64,000 nucleotides of DNA from the NCBI RefSeq assembly GCF_009674535.1, contig NZ_WKJK01000006.1, forward strand, positions 1 through 64,000, written 5' to 3'. A model generated the notes under the pieces. The model was not told where the DNA came from, did not search any database, and saw only the letters and a program-made list of their open reading frames with translations. Positions 55,799 to 64,000 of the stretch are shown one piece after another. A program made the position numbers and the translations under genes. Source of the stretch: Duganella guangzhouensis. GTDB taxonomy: Bacteria > Pseudomonadota > Gammaproteobacteria > Burkholderiales > Burkholderiaceae_D. Each line of letters begins with the position of its first letter. The first letter of the stretch is position 1.

Positions 55799-57154
55799 AT
55801 GCCTACCGTACTGATTATCGACGATAACGCCGCCGTTGCCGTGGCCCTGGACGTGCTGTTCTCGCTGCACGATATCGAAGCGCTGCGCGCGGCCTCGCCC
55901 GAGGCCGGCCTGGCGCTGCTGGAGCAGCACAGCGTGGACCTGGTGATCCAGGATATGAACTTCACGGCCGACACCACCTCCGGCGAGGAAGGCACGGCGC
56001 TGTTCCGCGCCATCCGCGCGCGCCATCCGGAGCTGCCGGTGATCCTGCTGACGGCGTGGACGCATCTGGATGCGGCGGTGGACCTGATCAAGGCCGGCGC
56101 CGCCGATTACCTGGCCAAGCCGTGGGACGACCACAAGCTGATCGCCACCGTCAACAATCTGATCGAACTGGGACAGGCCAAGCGCGCCTTGCAGCAGCGG
56201 GTGCAATCCGAACTGCGCCAGCGCCGCGAGCTGGAAAGCGGCCACGATCTGCGCGGCATGGTGTATCAGGACCCTGCCACCGAACGCGTGATCCATCTGG
56301 CCTGCCAGGTGGCGCGCGCCGACGTGCCGGTGCTGATCTCCGGCCCCAACGGCACCGGCAAGGAGCGGATCGCGGAAATCATCCAGGCCAATTCCTCGGT
56401 GCGCAACGGCCCGTTCGTGGTGTTGAACTGCGGCGCCATCCCGTCCGAGTTGATCGAAGCCGAGCTGTTTGGCGCGGAGGCCGGCGCCTACACTGGCGCC
56501 TCCAAGGCGCGCGAGGGCAAGTTTGAAGCGGCCGATGGCGGCACGCTATTCCTCGACGAAATCGGCAATCTGCCACTGGCCGGACAAATGAAGCTGTTGC
56601 GGGTGCTGGAGACCGGGCGCTTCGATCGTCTCGGCTCCAACCGCGAGCGCCAGGTCAAGGTGCGCGTGGTCAGCGCCACCAATGCGGATCTGCAGGCGAT
56701 GATCAAGGCCGGCAGCTTCCGCGAGGATCTGTTCTATCGGCTGAACGTGATCGAACTGCGGCTGCCGCCACTGGCGGCGCGGCCAATGGACATCCTGCCG
56801 CTGGCCATGCACTTCCTCGGCCCGGACAAGCAGCTGCACGCGGATGCACGGGCGGCGCTGCTGGCGCATGCGTGGCCGGGCAATGTGCGGGAGCTGAAGA
56901 ATGTGATGATGCGCGCCGCGCTGCTGGCCAGCGGTGATGTCATCAAAGTGGCCGATCTCGGTCTGCCGGTTGCCACGGCCAGTAACGGCATCGGCCACGG
57001 CGCCGAAGACGGCATGCGCGAGCCAGACCGCGACGCCATCAGCCTGGCGCTGAGCCGCGCCGGCGGCGTGGTGGCGCAGGCGGCGGCGGAACTCGGCCTG
57101 TCGCGCCAGGCGCTGTACCGCCGCATGGAGCGGCTGGGCATCGTCCGCCCGTAA
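55799..57154 (+). CDS. NtrC-family sigma54-dependent response regulator
   Basis: A 451-aa activator. Receiver domain at 1-120 with the phospho-acceptor Asp in LVIQDMNF (about 54) and Lys in LAKPWDDH. The AAA+ domain (about 140-370) has [12 protein letters not shown] as Walker [13 protein letters not shown] as the sigma54-contact loop (GAYTGA, a Tyr variant of GAFTGA), [10 protein letters not shown] as Walker B. A Fis-type helix-turn-helix ends the protein ([20 protein letters not shown]). A frame upstream of 55799 is not used. It is the probable activator of the sigma54 promoter at 51148. Confidence 0.95.
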   Translation: MPTVLIIDDNAAVAVALDVLFSLHDIEALRAASPEAGLALLEQHSVDLVIQDMNFTADTTSGEEGTALFRAIRARHPELPVILLTAWTHLDAAVDLIKAGAADYLAKPWDDHKLIATVNNLIELGQAKRALQQRVQSELRQRRELESGHDLRGMVYQDPATERVIHLACQVARADVPVLISGPNGTGKERIAEIIQANSSVRNGPFVVLNCGAIPSELIEAELFGAEAGAYTGASKAREGKFEAADGGTLFLDEIGNLPLAGQMKLLRVLETGRFDRLGSNRERQVKVRVVSATNADLQAMIKAGSFREDLFYRLNVIELRLPPLAARPMDILPLAMHFLGPDKQLHADARAALLAHAWPGNVRELKNVMMRAALLASGDVIKVADLGLPVATASNGIGHGAEDGMREPDRDAISLALSRAGGVVAQAAAELGLSRQALYRRMERLGIVRP

Positions 57155-58560
57155 TGGAGCGCGAACCACCAGCGCCCGAGCGCCAGCCGGACGAGCCCAC
57201 GCCACCGGGCGACCGGCCGCGCCGCACCGCCACCGCAGCGCGCCGCTCCGGCCTCCGTCTGTCATTGCTGACCCGCTGGACCGCGCTGATCGGCACCCTG
57301 CTGACGGTCGGCATCCTGATCGCGCTGGCCCTGCTGCACTACCTGCCGGCCAATCCCGGGCTGGTGGTCGCCATCTGCCTGCTGTGCGTACTGCCGATCT
57401 CCATCATCACCATCCGCGCCGAACTGGAACGCATGCTGTCGCTGTTCCGCGCCCTCACCGGCACCGTCACCAGCTACCGCGACGGCGACTTTTCGTTCAG
57501 CCTGCACTGGCCGCAGAACGATGAACTGAGCGACCTGGTGACCGCCCACAACGCCCTCGGCGACGTGCTGCGCCAACAGCGCCTCGACCTGGTGCAGCGC
57601 GAACTGCTGCTGGACACCATGGTCCAGAACACGCCGGTGGCCATGCTGCTGGTCCGCGAGTCCGGCCCCATCGTCTACGCCAATATCGCCGCGCGCCAGC
57701 TGCTGCACCAGGGCCGCCGCCTCGAAGGCCACAAACTGGACGACATCCTGCAGCACGCCTCCCCCGCCCTGCTGGAAGCGCTGGCACGCGGCGGCGATGG
57801 CCTGTTCACCACCAAGGACAATGAAGAGGAAGAGGTCTACCACCTGGCCCGCCGCAGCTTCAACCTGAACGGCCGCAAACACGAACTGCTGCTGCTGCGC
57901 CAACTGACCATGGAGCTGCGCCGGCAGGAAGTCCAGACCTGGAAAAAAGTCATCCGCGTCATTAGCCACGAACTGAATAACTCACTGGCGCCACTAACCT
58001 CGCTGGCCCACTCCGGCGCCGAGCTGGTACGGCGCGGCCAGCCGGAACGCCTGCCGCAAATCCTGGGCACCATCGAAGAACGCACGCGCCACCTCGAAAG
58101 CTTCATCCTCGGCTACGCGCGCTTCGCCAAGCTGCCGGCACCGCGCCTGGAAGCGCAGCAGTGGCAGCCCTTCATCGACCAGTTGCGCGAGCAAGTGATC
58201 TTCACACAAAGCGGCGAAGCCCCTGCCGAAGCCTGCGCCTTCGATCCGGCCCAACTGGAACAGGCGCTATTGAACCTGCTGAAGAACGCCCACGAATCCG
58301 GCTCGCCCGCCGACCAGGTCAGCCTGGAAGTGCGGCGCCTGCACGAAGGCGTGCGCATCGACGTGCAAGATCGCGGCCCCGGCATGAGCGACGCCGTGCT
58401 GACCAACGCGCTGGTGCCGTTCTATTCGACCAAACGCAGTGGCACCGGCCTCGGTCTGGCGCTGGCGCGCGAGATCGCGGAGGCGCACGGCGGCCGCATC
58501 ACCCTCGCCAATCGCGAAGGAGGCGGCCTGACCGTCACCATCATCCTGCCGTTGGCCTGA
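57154..58560 (+). CDS. Sensor histidine kinase (NtrY-like)
   Basis: A 468-aa membrane kinase, coupled to the regulator gene (TAATG overlap). Two TM segments (about 40-62 and 68-88), a HAMP/PAS region, then the phospho-acceptor His in VISHELNNSLAPL (about 271), the N box LLNLLKNAHESG (about 370), G1 DRGPGMSD (about 407) and G2 GTGLGLALAREIA. No large periplasmic sensor domain is visible, so the signal is probably sensed in the membrane or cytoplasm. Confidence 0.95.
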   Translation: MEREPPAPERQPDEPTPPGDRPRRTATAARRSGLRLSLLTRWTALIGTLLTVGILIALALLHYLPANPGLVVAICLLCVLPISIITIRAELERMLSLFRALTGTVTSYRDGDFSFSLHWPQNDELSDLVTAHNALGDVLRQQRLDLVQRELLLDTMVQNTPVAMLLVRESGPIVYANIAARQLLHQGRRLEGHKLDDILQHASPALLEALARGGDGLFTTKDNEEEEVYHLARRSFNLNGRKHELLLLRQLTMELRRQEVQTWKKVIRVISHELNNSLAPLTSLAHSGAELVRRGQPERLPQILGTIEERTRHLESFILGYARFAKLPAPRLEAQQWQPFIDQLREQVIFTQSGEAPAEACAFDPAQLEQALLNLLKNAHESGSPADQVSLEVRRLHEGVRIDVQDRGPGMSDAVLTNALVPFYSTKRSGTGLGLALAREIAEAHGGRITLANREGGGLTVTIILPLA

Positions 58561-58572
58561 TAAACTAGCGGG

Positions 58573-59349
58573 ATGTCCAAGTCTCCCGCCAACGCCGTCC
58601 GTTTCGACCAGCCCGGCCATCCACCGGCCACCATCACCGAATTCCAGGGCGTGCGCAGCCTGCACCTCGGCACCTCATGGGTGCAGGGCGCGATGCGCGT
58701 CGCCAAACCAGACAACATCGAACTCGAATACGTGCAGATGATGATGATGTGGTTGCTGTTTAACGAGCAGCCACGCCACATCGTGCAACTGGGCCTGGGT
58801 AGCGCCGCGCTGACCAAGTTCTGCTACCGCCGCCTGCCGCAGGCGCGCGTCACCGCGATCGAACTCAATCCCAACGTAATCGCCATGTGCGAAGCGCAGT
58901 TCGCGCTGCCGCCCAACGACGAACGGCTGCAGGTACGCGAAATGAACGCGCTCGATTTCGTGCTCGATCCAGCCAACCGCAACACGGTCGACATCCTGCA
59001 GGTGGACCTGTACGACGAGGAGGCGCGCGGGCCGGTGCTGAGCAGCCAGGAGTTCTACCAGGGCTGCGCCGACGTGCTGCGCGACGGCGGCATCATGACC
59101 ACCAACGTATTCGGCGACGACTTCGCCAACTACGACAAGAACCTGCAGATCATGGAGCTGGTGTTCGACGCCGTGGTCTGGCTGCCGGAAGTACACGACG
59201 CGAACATCGTCGTCATCGCCTTCAAGGAATCGCCATCGCTGGACTTCAGCGTGCTGTATGAGCGCGCCGCCCACCTCAAGAAAACCCTGAATCTACCGGC
59301 CAAAAACTGGGTAAATGGTTTGAAGGGCTGGATGCTGGACCAGCAGTAG
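58573..59349 (+). CDS. Spermidine synthase-like methyltransferase-fold protein
   Basis: A 258-aa protein of the spermidine/spermine synthase superfamily. It has VQLGLGSAALTKFCYRRLP (SAM-like fold, about 72-90), AIELNPNVI, and DILQVDLYDEEARGPVLSS. The DXDXXXXXGP-like catalytic pattern of true spermidine synthases is altered to DLYDEEARGP, so another substrate is possible. It follows the kinase gene by 12 bases and may be in the same transcript. Confidence 0.85.
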   Translation: MSKSPANAVRFDQPGHPPATITEFQGVRSLHLGTSWVQGAMRVAKPDNIELEYVQMMMMWLLFNEQPRHIVQLGLGSAALTKFCYRRLPQARVTAIELNPNVIAMCEAQFALPPNDERLQVREMNALDFVLDPANRNTVDILQVDLYDEEARGPVLSSQEFYQGCADVLRDGGIMTTNVFGDDFANYDKNLQIMELVFDAVVWLPEVHDANIVVIAFKESPSLDFSVLYERAAHLKKTLNLPAKNWVNGLKGWMLDQQ

Positions 59350-59603
59350 TTTTCCGTCTATCGATATGCGCGCGCATCATACCGATGCAGGCGCGCCACA
59401 CTTTTGTGCACCTCTGCACCACAGTCGTTCCGGGCCGCCGGCCAGATTACGATACATTGCGTTACAAAGCACGAAATATTAGCAAATGTGCATAATTCGC
59501 AACATTGTGGTGCATGTCGCGTTGTACTGGATTCACGCGGCCCCTTAGTATTTTTCCAACGGCTTACCCAAGTCGTTCACGAAAAATACCAAGAGAGAGA
59601 ACC

Positions 59604-62036
59604 ATGCAAAGAGCACCTCAATTCAAACGCACCTTGCTCGCCAGCGCCATCCTGCTGCTGGCGGCGCAAACGGCCCAGGCGCAATCGTCCACCGACGGCA
59701 GCGTAAAGGCCGAGGAACAAACGGTGGTGGTCCTGGGCTCGCGCTCGGTGGCCAAGACCGCGCTGGACACGTCCTCCCCGGTGGGCCTGATCAGCCAGAA
59801 GGACTTGCAGACCGCCGGCCCGCTGGAGCTGGGCAAGCTGCTGCAAACGCTGGACCCGTCGTTCAACTTCTCCACCACCTTCATCAGCGACGGCACCGAC
59901 TCGATCCGCCCCGCCACCCTGCGTTCGCTGGGACCGGACCAGGTGCTGGTACTGGTGAACGGCAAGCGCCGTCACCAGCAGGCGCTGGTCAACGTGCAGC
60001 AGACCATCGGCCGTGGCTCGGCCGGCACCGACATCAACGCCATTCCGCTGGCGGCCATCCACCACATCGAAGTGCTGCGCGACGGCGCCGCCGCCCAATA
60101 CGGCTCGGATGCGATTGCGGGCGTGATCAACATCGTGCTGAAATCGAACATCGGCGAGACCGCGCTGAGCGGCCAGCTGGGCACCACCTCGGAAGGCGAC
60201 GGCGACCTGTACGCGGGCAGCATCAATCGCGGCTTCGCGCTGGGTGAAAACGGCGGCTTCCTCAACCTGACGGCGGAAGCGCGCAAGCGCGGCGAGACCA
60301 ATCGCGCCGGCCCGGACTCGCTACGCGTCAATCCGCCGCGCGTGACGCAGCACATCGGCGACAGCAATACCAAGGATTACTACCTGTGGTGGAACGGCGC
60401 GCTGCCGATCGACAAGCAGAGCGAGTTCTACGCCTTCGGCGGCGTTTCGCAGCGCAAGAGCGATTCGTATGGCTTCTTCCGCTCGGCCGGCGATACGCGC
60501 ACCGTCACGGCGGTGTACCCGAACGGCTTCCTGCCCGCCATCCACACCGACATCAAGGACGCCTCGTTCGCCTTCGGCTACCGGCACGATCTGCCGAACG
60601 ACTGGAAGGCCGACATCAGCATCAACTACGGCGCCAGCGAACTGGCCTTCCATGAGTCCAACAGCCTGAATGTGAGCTACTGGTACGAGCCGAAAGCCAG
60701 CGGCGGCATCTACGCCGAGTCGCCAACCGAGGCTGATACCGGCACGCTGAAGTTCTCGCAAGTGACCTTCAACGCCGACGTCAAGGGGCCGGTCCGTTTC
60801 GGTGACACCATCGTCTCGCTGGCCACCGGTTTCGAGTACCGCAGCGACAACTACCAGATCATCGCCGGCGATCCGGTCTCTTACCAGTACGGCCGCACCA
60901 ACAATCCGGCCATCGCCATCACCACCGCCAGCGGCGCCACCGCGGCGGCAGGGATTCAGGGCTTCCCTGGCTACACGCCCGGCACGGCGGTGGATTCGGG
61001 CCGTCACAATATCGCGCTGTTCCTCGACGCCGAGACCAAGCCGGTGAACACCGTGACGCTGGGCGGCGCGCTACGCTACGAAAAATACTCGGACTTCGGC
61101 AGCACTGTCACCGGCAAACTGAGTGGCCGTTTCGACCCGACCAAGGAAATCGGCATCCGCGCCAGTCTGTCGACCGGCTTCCGCGCGCCGAGCGTGCAGC
61201 AGGAGTTCTACAGCTCCGTCTCCACCAACCTGAATAACGGCGTGCTGACCGAAACCCTGACCGCGCGCCAGGGCAGCGCCGTCACCCAGGCCTTCGGCAT
61301 CAAGCCGCTGAAAGAGGAAACCTCGACCAGCGGCAGCGTGGGTGTGGTGCTGCGTCCGGCGAAGAACTTCTCACTGACCGCCGATGCGTATGAAATCCGC
61401 ATCAAGGACCGCATCGTGTTCTCCAGCGAGATCGCGCCGGAAGCCAATGGCGGCCCGATCGCCAACATCCTCAAGCCGCTGGGCGTGGGCCAGGCGCAGT
61501 TCTTCACCAATGCGGTGGACACGCGCACGCGCGGCCTGGACATTGTGGCCGAGCAGACCAACAAATTCAGCGCGTCGACGCTGGTGCTGTCGGGCCAACT
61601 GGGCTTCAACAAGACGGAAGTGACCAAGCGTCATTCGACGTCGTCGGTGCTGACCGGCGAGCAGCTGTTCGACAAGTCGCAGGTGACGCTGATCGAGCAT
61701 GGCCAGCCGCGCAAGCACCACGTGGTGGCGGCCGACTACACCGCCGGTGCCTGGAATCTGAACACCCGCGCCAACTACTACGGTCCGGTGTATGCGGAAA
61801 ACTTCAGCCCTCTGCAGAAGTGGGACCCGCGCTGGCTGATGGATGCGTCGGTGCGTTACGCCTTCAGCAAGCGTACCTTCCTCAGCGTGGGCGTGAACAA
61901 TGCGTTCAACCAGTTACCCAACCTGTGGGCCAACGGCGGCGATTTTCCTAAACTGGGCTTCACCCGCTGCTGGGAAACCTGCCCTATCGGCGTGAACGGC
62001 CGTTCGTTCTACGTGCGGGCGGATACGGCGTTCTAA
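59604..62036 (+). CDS. TonB-dependent outer-membrane receptor
   Basis: An 810-aa receptor with signal peptide (MQRAPQFKRTLLASAIL...AQAQ) and plug containing VVVLGSRSVAKTALDTSSPV, LRSLGPDQVLVLVNGKRRHQ and IEVLRDGAAAQYGSDAIAGV. The barrel ends SFYVRADTAF. This plug type is common in receptors for sugars, heme-like or other non-siderophore ligands; no Fur box was seen upstream. The region 59350-59603 holds no gene and no confident promoter. Its 3' end overlaps the convergent MocR gene by 53 bases. Confidence 0.93.
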   Translation: MQRAPQFKRTLLASAILLLAAQTAQAQSSTDGSVKAEEQTVVVLGSRSVAKTALDTSSPVGLISQKDLQTAGPLELGKLLQTLDPSFNFSTTFISDGTDSIRPATLRSLGPDQVLVLVNGKRRHQQALVNVQQTIGRGSAGTDINAIPLAAIHHIEVLRDGAAAQYGSDAIAGVINIVLKSNIGETALSGQLGTTSEGDGDLYAGSINRGFALGENGGFLNLTAEARKRGETNRAGPDSLRVNPPRVTQHIGDSNTKDYYLWWNGALPIDKQSEFYAFGGVSQRKSDSYGFFRSAGDTRTVTAVYPNGFLPAIHTDIKDASFAFGYRHDLPNDWKADISINYGASELAFHESNSLNVSYWYEPKASGGIYAESPTEADTGTLKFSQVTFNADVKGPVRFGDTIVSLATGFEYRSDNYQIIAGDPVSYQYGRTNNPAIAITTASGATAAAGIQGFPGYTPGTAVDSGRHNIALFLDAETKPVNTVTLGGALRYEKYSDFGSTVTGKLSGRFDPTKEIGIRASLSTGFRAPSVQQEFYSSVSTNLNNGVLTETLTARQGSAVTQAFGIKPLKEETSTSGSVGVVLRPAKNFSLTADAYEIRIKDRIVFSSEIAPEANGGPIANILKPLGVGQAQFFTNAVDTRTRGLDIVAEQTNKFSASTLVLSGQLGFNKTEVTKRHSTSSVLTGEQLFDKSQVTLIEHGQPRKHHVVAADYTAGAWNLNTRANYYGPVYAENFSPLQKWDPRWLMDASVRYAFSKRTFLSVGVNNAFNQLPNLWANGGDFPKLGFTRCWETCPIGVNGRSFYVRADTAF

Positions 62037-63546
62037 GTTCCGCCGCCAGCGCGGACTTGCGATTGGCGGCATAGGCCGCAAGGTGCACCACCGCCGCCAA
62101 TCGCTGTACCAGTTCATCCATTTGCTCGGCCGGCACTTGTGCGTAGCCGAGCATCAGTCCCTTCCAGCCTGAATCGCCTTGCGTGTCGTGGGTGCTGAGC
62201 GCATTGACGGCGATGCCGTGCCGCGCCGCCTGCGCCACCACCGCCACATCATCCATGCCCTCGCGCTTGAAGCGCAGCGACAAATGCATGCCGGCCGAGC
62301 CGCCATGCACCGTGGCCACCGCGCCGAGATGCTTTTGTAGCGCTGTCACCAGCGCGTCGCGCCGCTGCCGGTACAACCGCCGCATGCGGCGCAAGTGCAG
62401 CAGGAACTGGCCGCTGCGCAGGAACTCCGCCAACGCCAATTGTTCCGCGACGCGGCCGCGTGCCGACGACTGCGCGCGCATCTGCGCAAATTGATCTGCC
62501 AGCGCGGCCGGCACCACCACAAAACCTATCCGCAGCGAGGGGAACATCGTTTTGCTGAAGGTACCGAGATAGACTACCGGCGCGTCTTTGGCCAAGCCCT
62601 GCATGGCGTGCAGCGGCGCGCCGTCGTGACGGAATTCGCTGTCGTAGTCGTCCTCGATAATCAGCGCGCCGGCGGTGTGCGCCGCTTCGATCAGCGCATG
62701 GCGGCGGCGCAGACTGAGCACGCTGCCCACCGGGTACTGGTGCGAGGGCGTGGTGTAGATCAGGCGCGGTGGCCGCAGCAGCCAATCGTCCGGCTTGGGC
62801 GCGATGCCTTCGTCGTCGACGTCGATGCCGGCCACCGCCAGTCCGGCGCCGCGCGCGGCCGCCAGCGCGCCGCCGTAGCCGGGATTTTCAATCCAGATGG
62901 TGTCGCCGTCGTCGGCCAGCGCGAGCATGCACAGATCCAGGCTGCTTTGCGTGCCGTCGGTGATGAACACTTGCGTCGCCTCGCACACCACGCCGCGCGA
63001 AGCGCGCAGATGATCGGCAATGGCGGCGCGCAGCTGTGGCTCGCCGGCCGGGTCGCCGTAGTTCAGCTGCCGCACCGTTATACCGCGCAGCGCGCGCTCC
63101 AGCATGCGCCGCCATAGCGCCATCGGAAACTGCTCCAGCGCCGGCACGCCAGGCACAAACGCGCCCATGCGGTCAGCTGCACCGGACACCGGCCGCAGAT
63201 TGCATGCGCGCTGCGACAAGCCTGGCGCCAGCTGCGCCGCCGCCTCGCCCGCGCTCCCGCTATCTCCCATGGGCGCACCCGTTGTGCGCAGCTCAGCCAC
63301 CACCGTGCCGCGCCGATCGGTTGTCACGAAGCCCTCGCTGGCCAGCTGTTCGTACGCGTACAGCACCGTATTGCGCGCCACACCCAGTTCCTCGGCCAGC
63401 GCCCGCGAGGCCGCCAGGCGCTGGCCGGCGGCCAGCTTGCCGCTGCGGATGGCATCACGCAGACATTCGTGCAACAGACGCTGACGCGGCCAGCCCTGCT
63501 GGCGATGCTGTGCATCATAAGTATTGATCAGCAGCGAGATATCCAT
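61984..63546 (-). CDS. MocR/PdxR-type regulator (GntR HTH plus aminotransferase domain)
   Basis: A 520-aa fusion. The N-terminal winged helix (about 12-75) has GQRLAASRALAEELGVARNT and VLYAYEQLASEGFV. The aminotransferase-I-like domain (about 130-500) has YGDPAGEPQLRAAIADHL, the Asp-containing IEDDYDSEFRHDG and the PLP lysine in VVYLGTFSKTMFPSLRIG. Such regulators usually sense pyridoxal phosphate or an adduct. The ATG at 63546 has GGAG six bases before. It is divergent from a PNPOx-like gene, which it probably controls. Confidence 0.93.
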   Translation of the reverse strand: MDISLLINTYDAQHRQQGWPRQRLLHECLRDAIRSGKLAAGQRLAASRALAEELGVARNTVLYAYEQLASEGFVTTDRRGTVVAELRTTGAPMGDSGSAGEAAAQLAPGLSQRACNLRPVSGAADRMGAFVPGVPALEQFPMALWRRMLERALRGITVRQLNYGDPAGEPQLRAAIADHLRASRGVVCEATQVFITDGTQSSLDLCMLALADDGDTIWIENPGYGGALAAARGAGLAVAGIDVDDEGIAPKPDDWLLRPPRLIYTTPSHQYPVGSVLSLRRRHALIEAAHTAGALIIEDDYDSEFRHDGAPLHAMQGLAKDAPVVYLGTFSKTMFPSLRIGFVVVPAALADQFAQMRAQSSARGRVAEQLALAEFLRSGQFLLHLRRMRRLYRQRRDALVTALQKHLGAVATVHGGSAGMHLSLRFKREGMDDVAVVAQAARHGIAVNALSTHDTQGDSGWKGLMLGYAQVPAEQMDELVQRLAAVVHLAAYAANRKSALAAELRTPYPPARRTNGRSRR

Positions 63547-63572
63547 TCGTGGCTCCAAATAATTACCCATAG

Positions 63573-63594
63573 CTGGATCTTTTTATAGAGCCAG
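63573..63594. promoter_or_regulatory. Candidate MocR operator
   Basis: An imperfect inverted repeat with CTGG and CCAG ends and inner TCT/AGA, in the 84-base gap between the divergent MocR and PNPOx-like genes. A TATATT element (63604-63609) could be the -10 of the downstream gene, so binding here would overlap its promoter. Confidence 0.55.
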
Positions 63595-63630
63595 TAAGCG
63601 CATTATATTGCAGTCTTTCGAAAGGAGATC

Positions 63631-64000
63631 ATGAACACGCCACCGACCGATCGCACCCGCATCCGCCGCATCGCCACCAACGCGCACTACGACAGCGCCA
63701 CGCTGCACGCCATCATTGACGACGCCTATCTGTGCCACATCGCCTTCAGCGACGCCAGGGGCGCGCATTGCATCCCCACCGCGTGCTGGCGCGAGGCGGA
63801 CCATCTATACATCCATGGCTCGAACGGCAGTCGCATGCTGAAGCGTCTGATGGAAGACGAATGCTGCGTGACGATCACGCACCTGGATGGACTGGTATTG
63901 GCGCGATCGGCCTTTAGCCATTCGATGAACTACCGCTCGGCCATGATCTACGGCCGCTTTGAGGTGGTGGAAGGCGATGACGCGCGCCATGCGATGGAAG
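63631..64000 (+). CDS. Pyridoxamine 5'-phosphate oxidase-like FMN-binding protein (cut by window edge)
   Basis: The first 123 residues of a split-barrel flavoprotein: MNTPPTDRTRIRRIATNAHY, then LHAIIDDAYLCHIAF, ADHLYIHGSNGSRMLKRL and the conserved SAFSHSMNYRSAMIYGRFE, as in the Pyridox_ox_2 kind. AAAGGAGATC is an ideal ribosome-binding site. The gene continues past the window end. Divergence from a MocR regulator supports a vitamin-B6-related role or detoxification of small molecules. Confidence 0.88.
   Translation, partial: MNTPPTDRTRIRRIATNAHYDSATLHAIIDDAYLCHIAFSDARGAHCIPTACWREADHLYIHGSNGSRMLKRLMEDECCVTITHLDGLVLARSAFSHSMNYRSAMIYGRFEVVEGDDARHAME

Noticed and set aside
1..64000. tRNA, rRNA, CRISPR array, insertion sequence, prophage or origin
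   Set aside because: No cloverleaf pattern, rRNA signature, regularly spaced repeat array, transposase, integrase or DnaA-box cluster was recognised by reading; this was not a computed search.

Overview
The window comes from a G+C-rich betaproteobacterium. The gene order of the ribosomal clusters, a 131-aa L17, a zinc-free 101-aa S14, a long basic tail on S3 and the mix of TonB receptors point to Oxalobacteraceae (Duganella/Massilia/Janthinobacterium type). That placement is an inference from protein features, not a database result.

Layout. 1-5820: a partial dsbD, a secreted M28 peptidase, and an iron-uptake pair (PepSY protein and siderophore TonB receptor) behind a clear Fur box. 5849-20060: one long minus-strand ribosomal block, running in transcription order rplC-D-W-B, rpsS, rplV, rpsC, rplP, rpmC, rpsQ, then rplN-X-E, rpsN, rpsH, rplF-R, rpsE, rpmD, rplO, secY, infA, rpmJ, rpsM-K-D, rpoA, rplQ, ending at a strong terminator. 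20200-34010: about 14 kb of accessory DNA holding two TonB receptors, a cupin/JmjC-like protein, a ROK regulator, a siderophore-interacting reductase, a subclass B3 metallo-beta-lactamase, a remnant of pbpG, an AT-rich patch of small orphan genes separated by a repeated element, and a DUF817 membrane protein. 34033-39192: the str operon rpsL-rpsG-fusA-tuf-rpsJ, which ends in its own terminator. The accessory block therefore sits exactly between rpsJ and rplC, which are adjacent in most proteobacteria. rplC has a good sigma70-type promoter of its own.

39258-43680: a phosphoethanolamine-transferase-like enzyme translationally coupled to a nitrilase-family hydrolase, and a chemoreceptor. 43707-48980: a tightly packed operon led by a GbsR/MarR-type regulator (DCC thiol protein, small membrane protein, DUF4166, two SDR/membrane fusions, DUF2269). 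Two matching inverted repeats lie 11 bases in front of two of its start codons. 49011-58560: two tiny membrane proteins, a membrane-anchored MutS-like ATPase, and divergently a MacAB-type export system (adaptor, ATPase, two permeases) with its own NtrC-type regulator and sensor kinase. A sigma54-type promoter lies before the adaptor gene. 58573-64000: a spermidine-synthase-like protein, a fourth TonB receptor, and a MocR regulator divergent from a truncated pyridoxamine-phosphate-oxidase-like gene.

No tRNA, rRNA, CRISPR array, insertion sequence or phage gene was recognised. The most interesting points are the split of the str/S10 supercluster, the AT-rich orphan-gene patch with its spacer repeat, the pbpG remnant next to a complete B3 beta-lactamase, the twin operators of the GbsR operon, and the sigma54/NtrC-linked export system.
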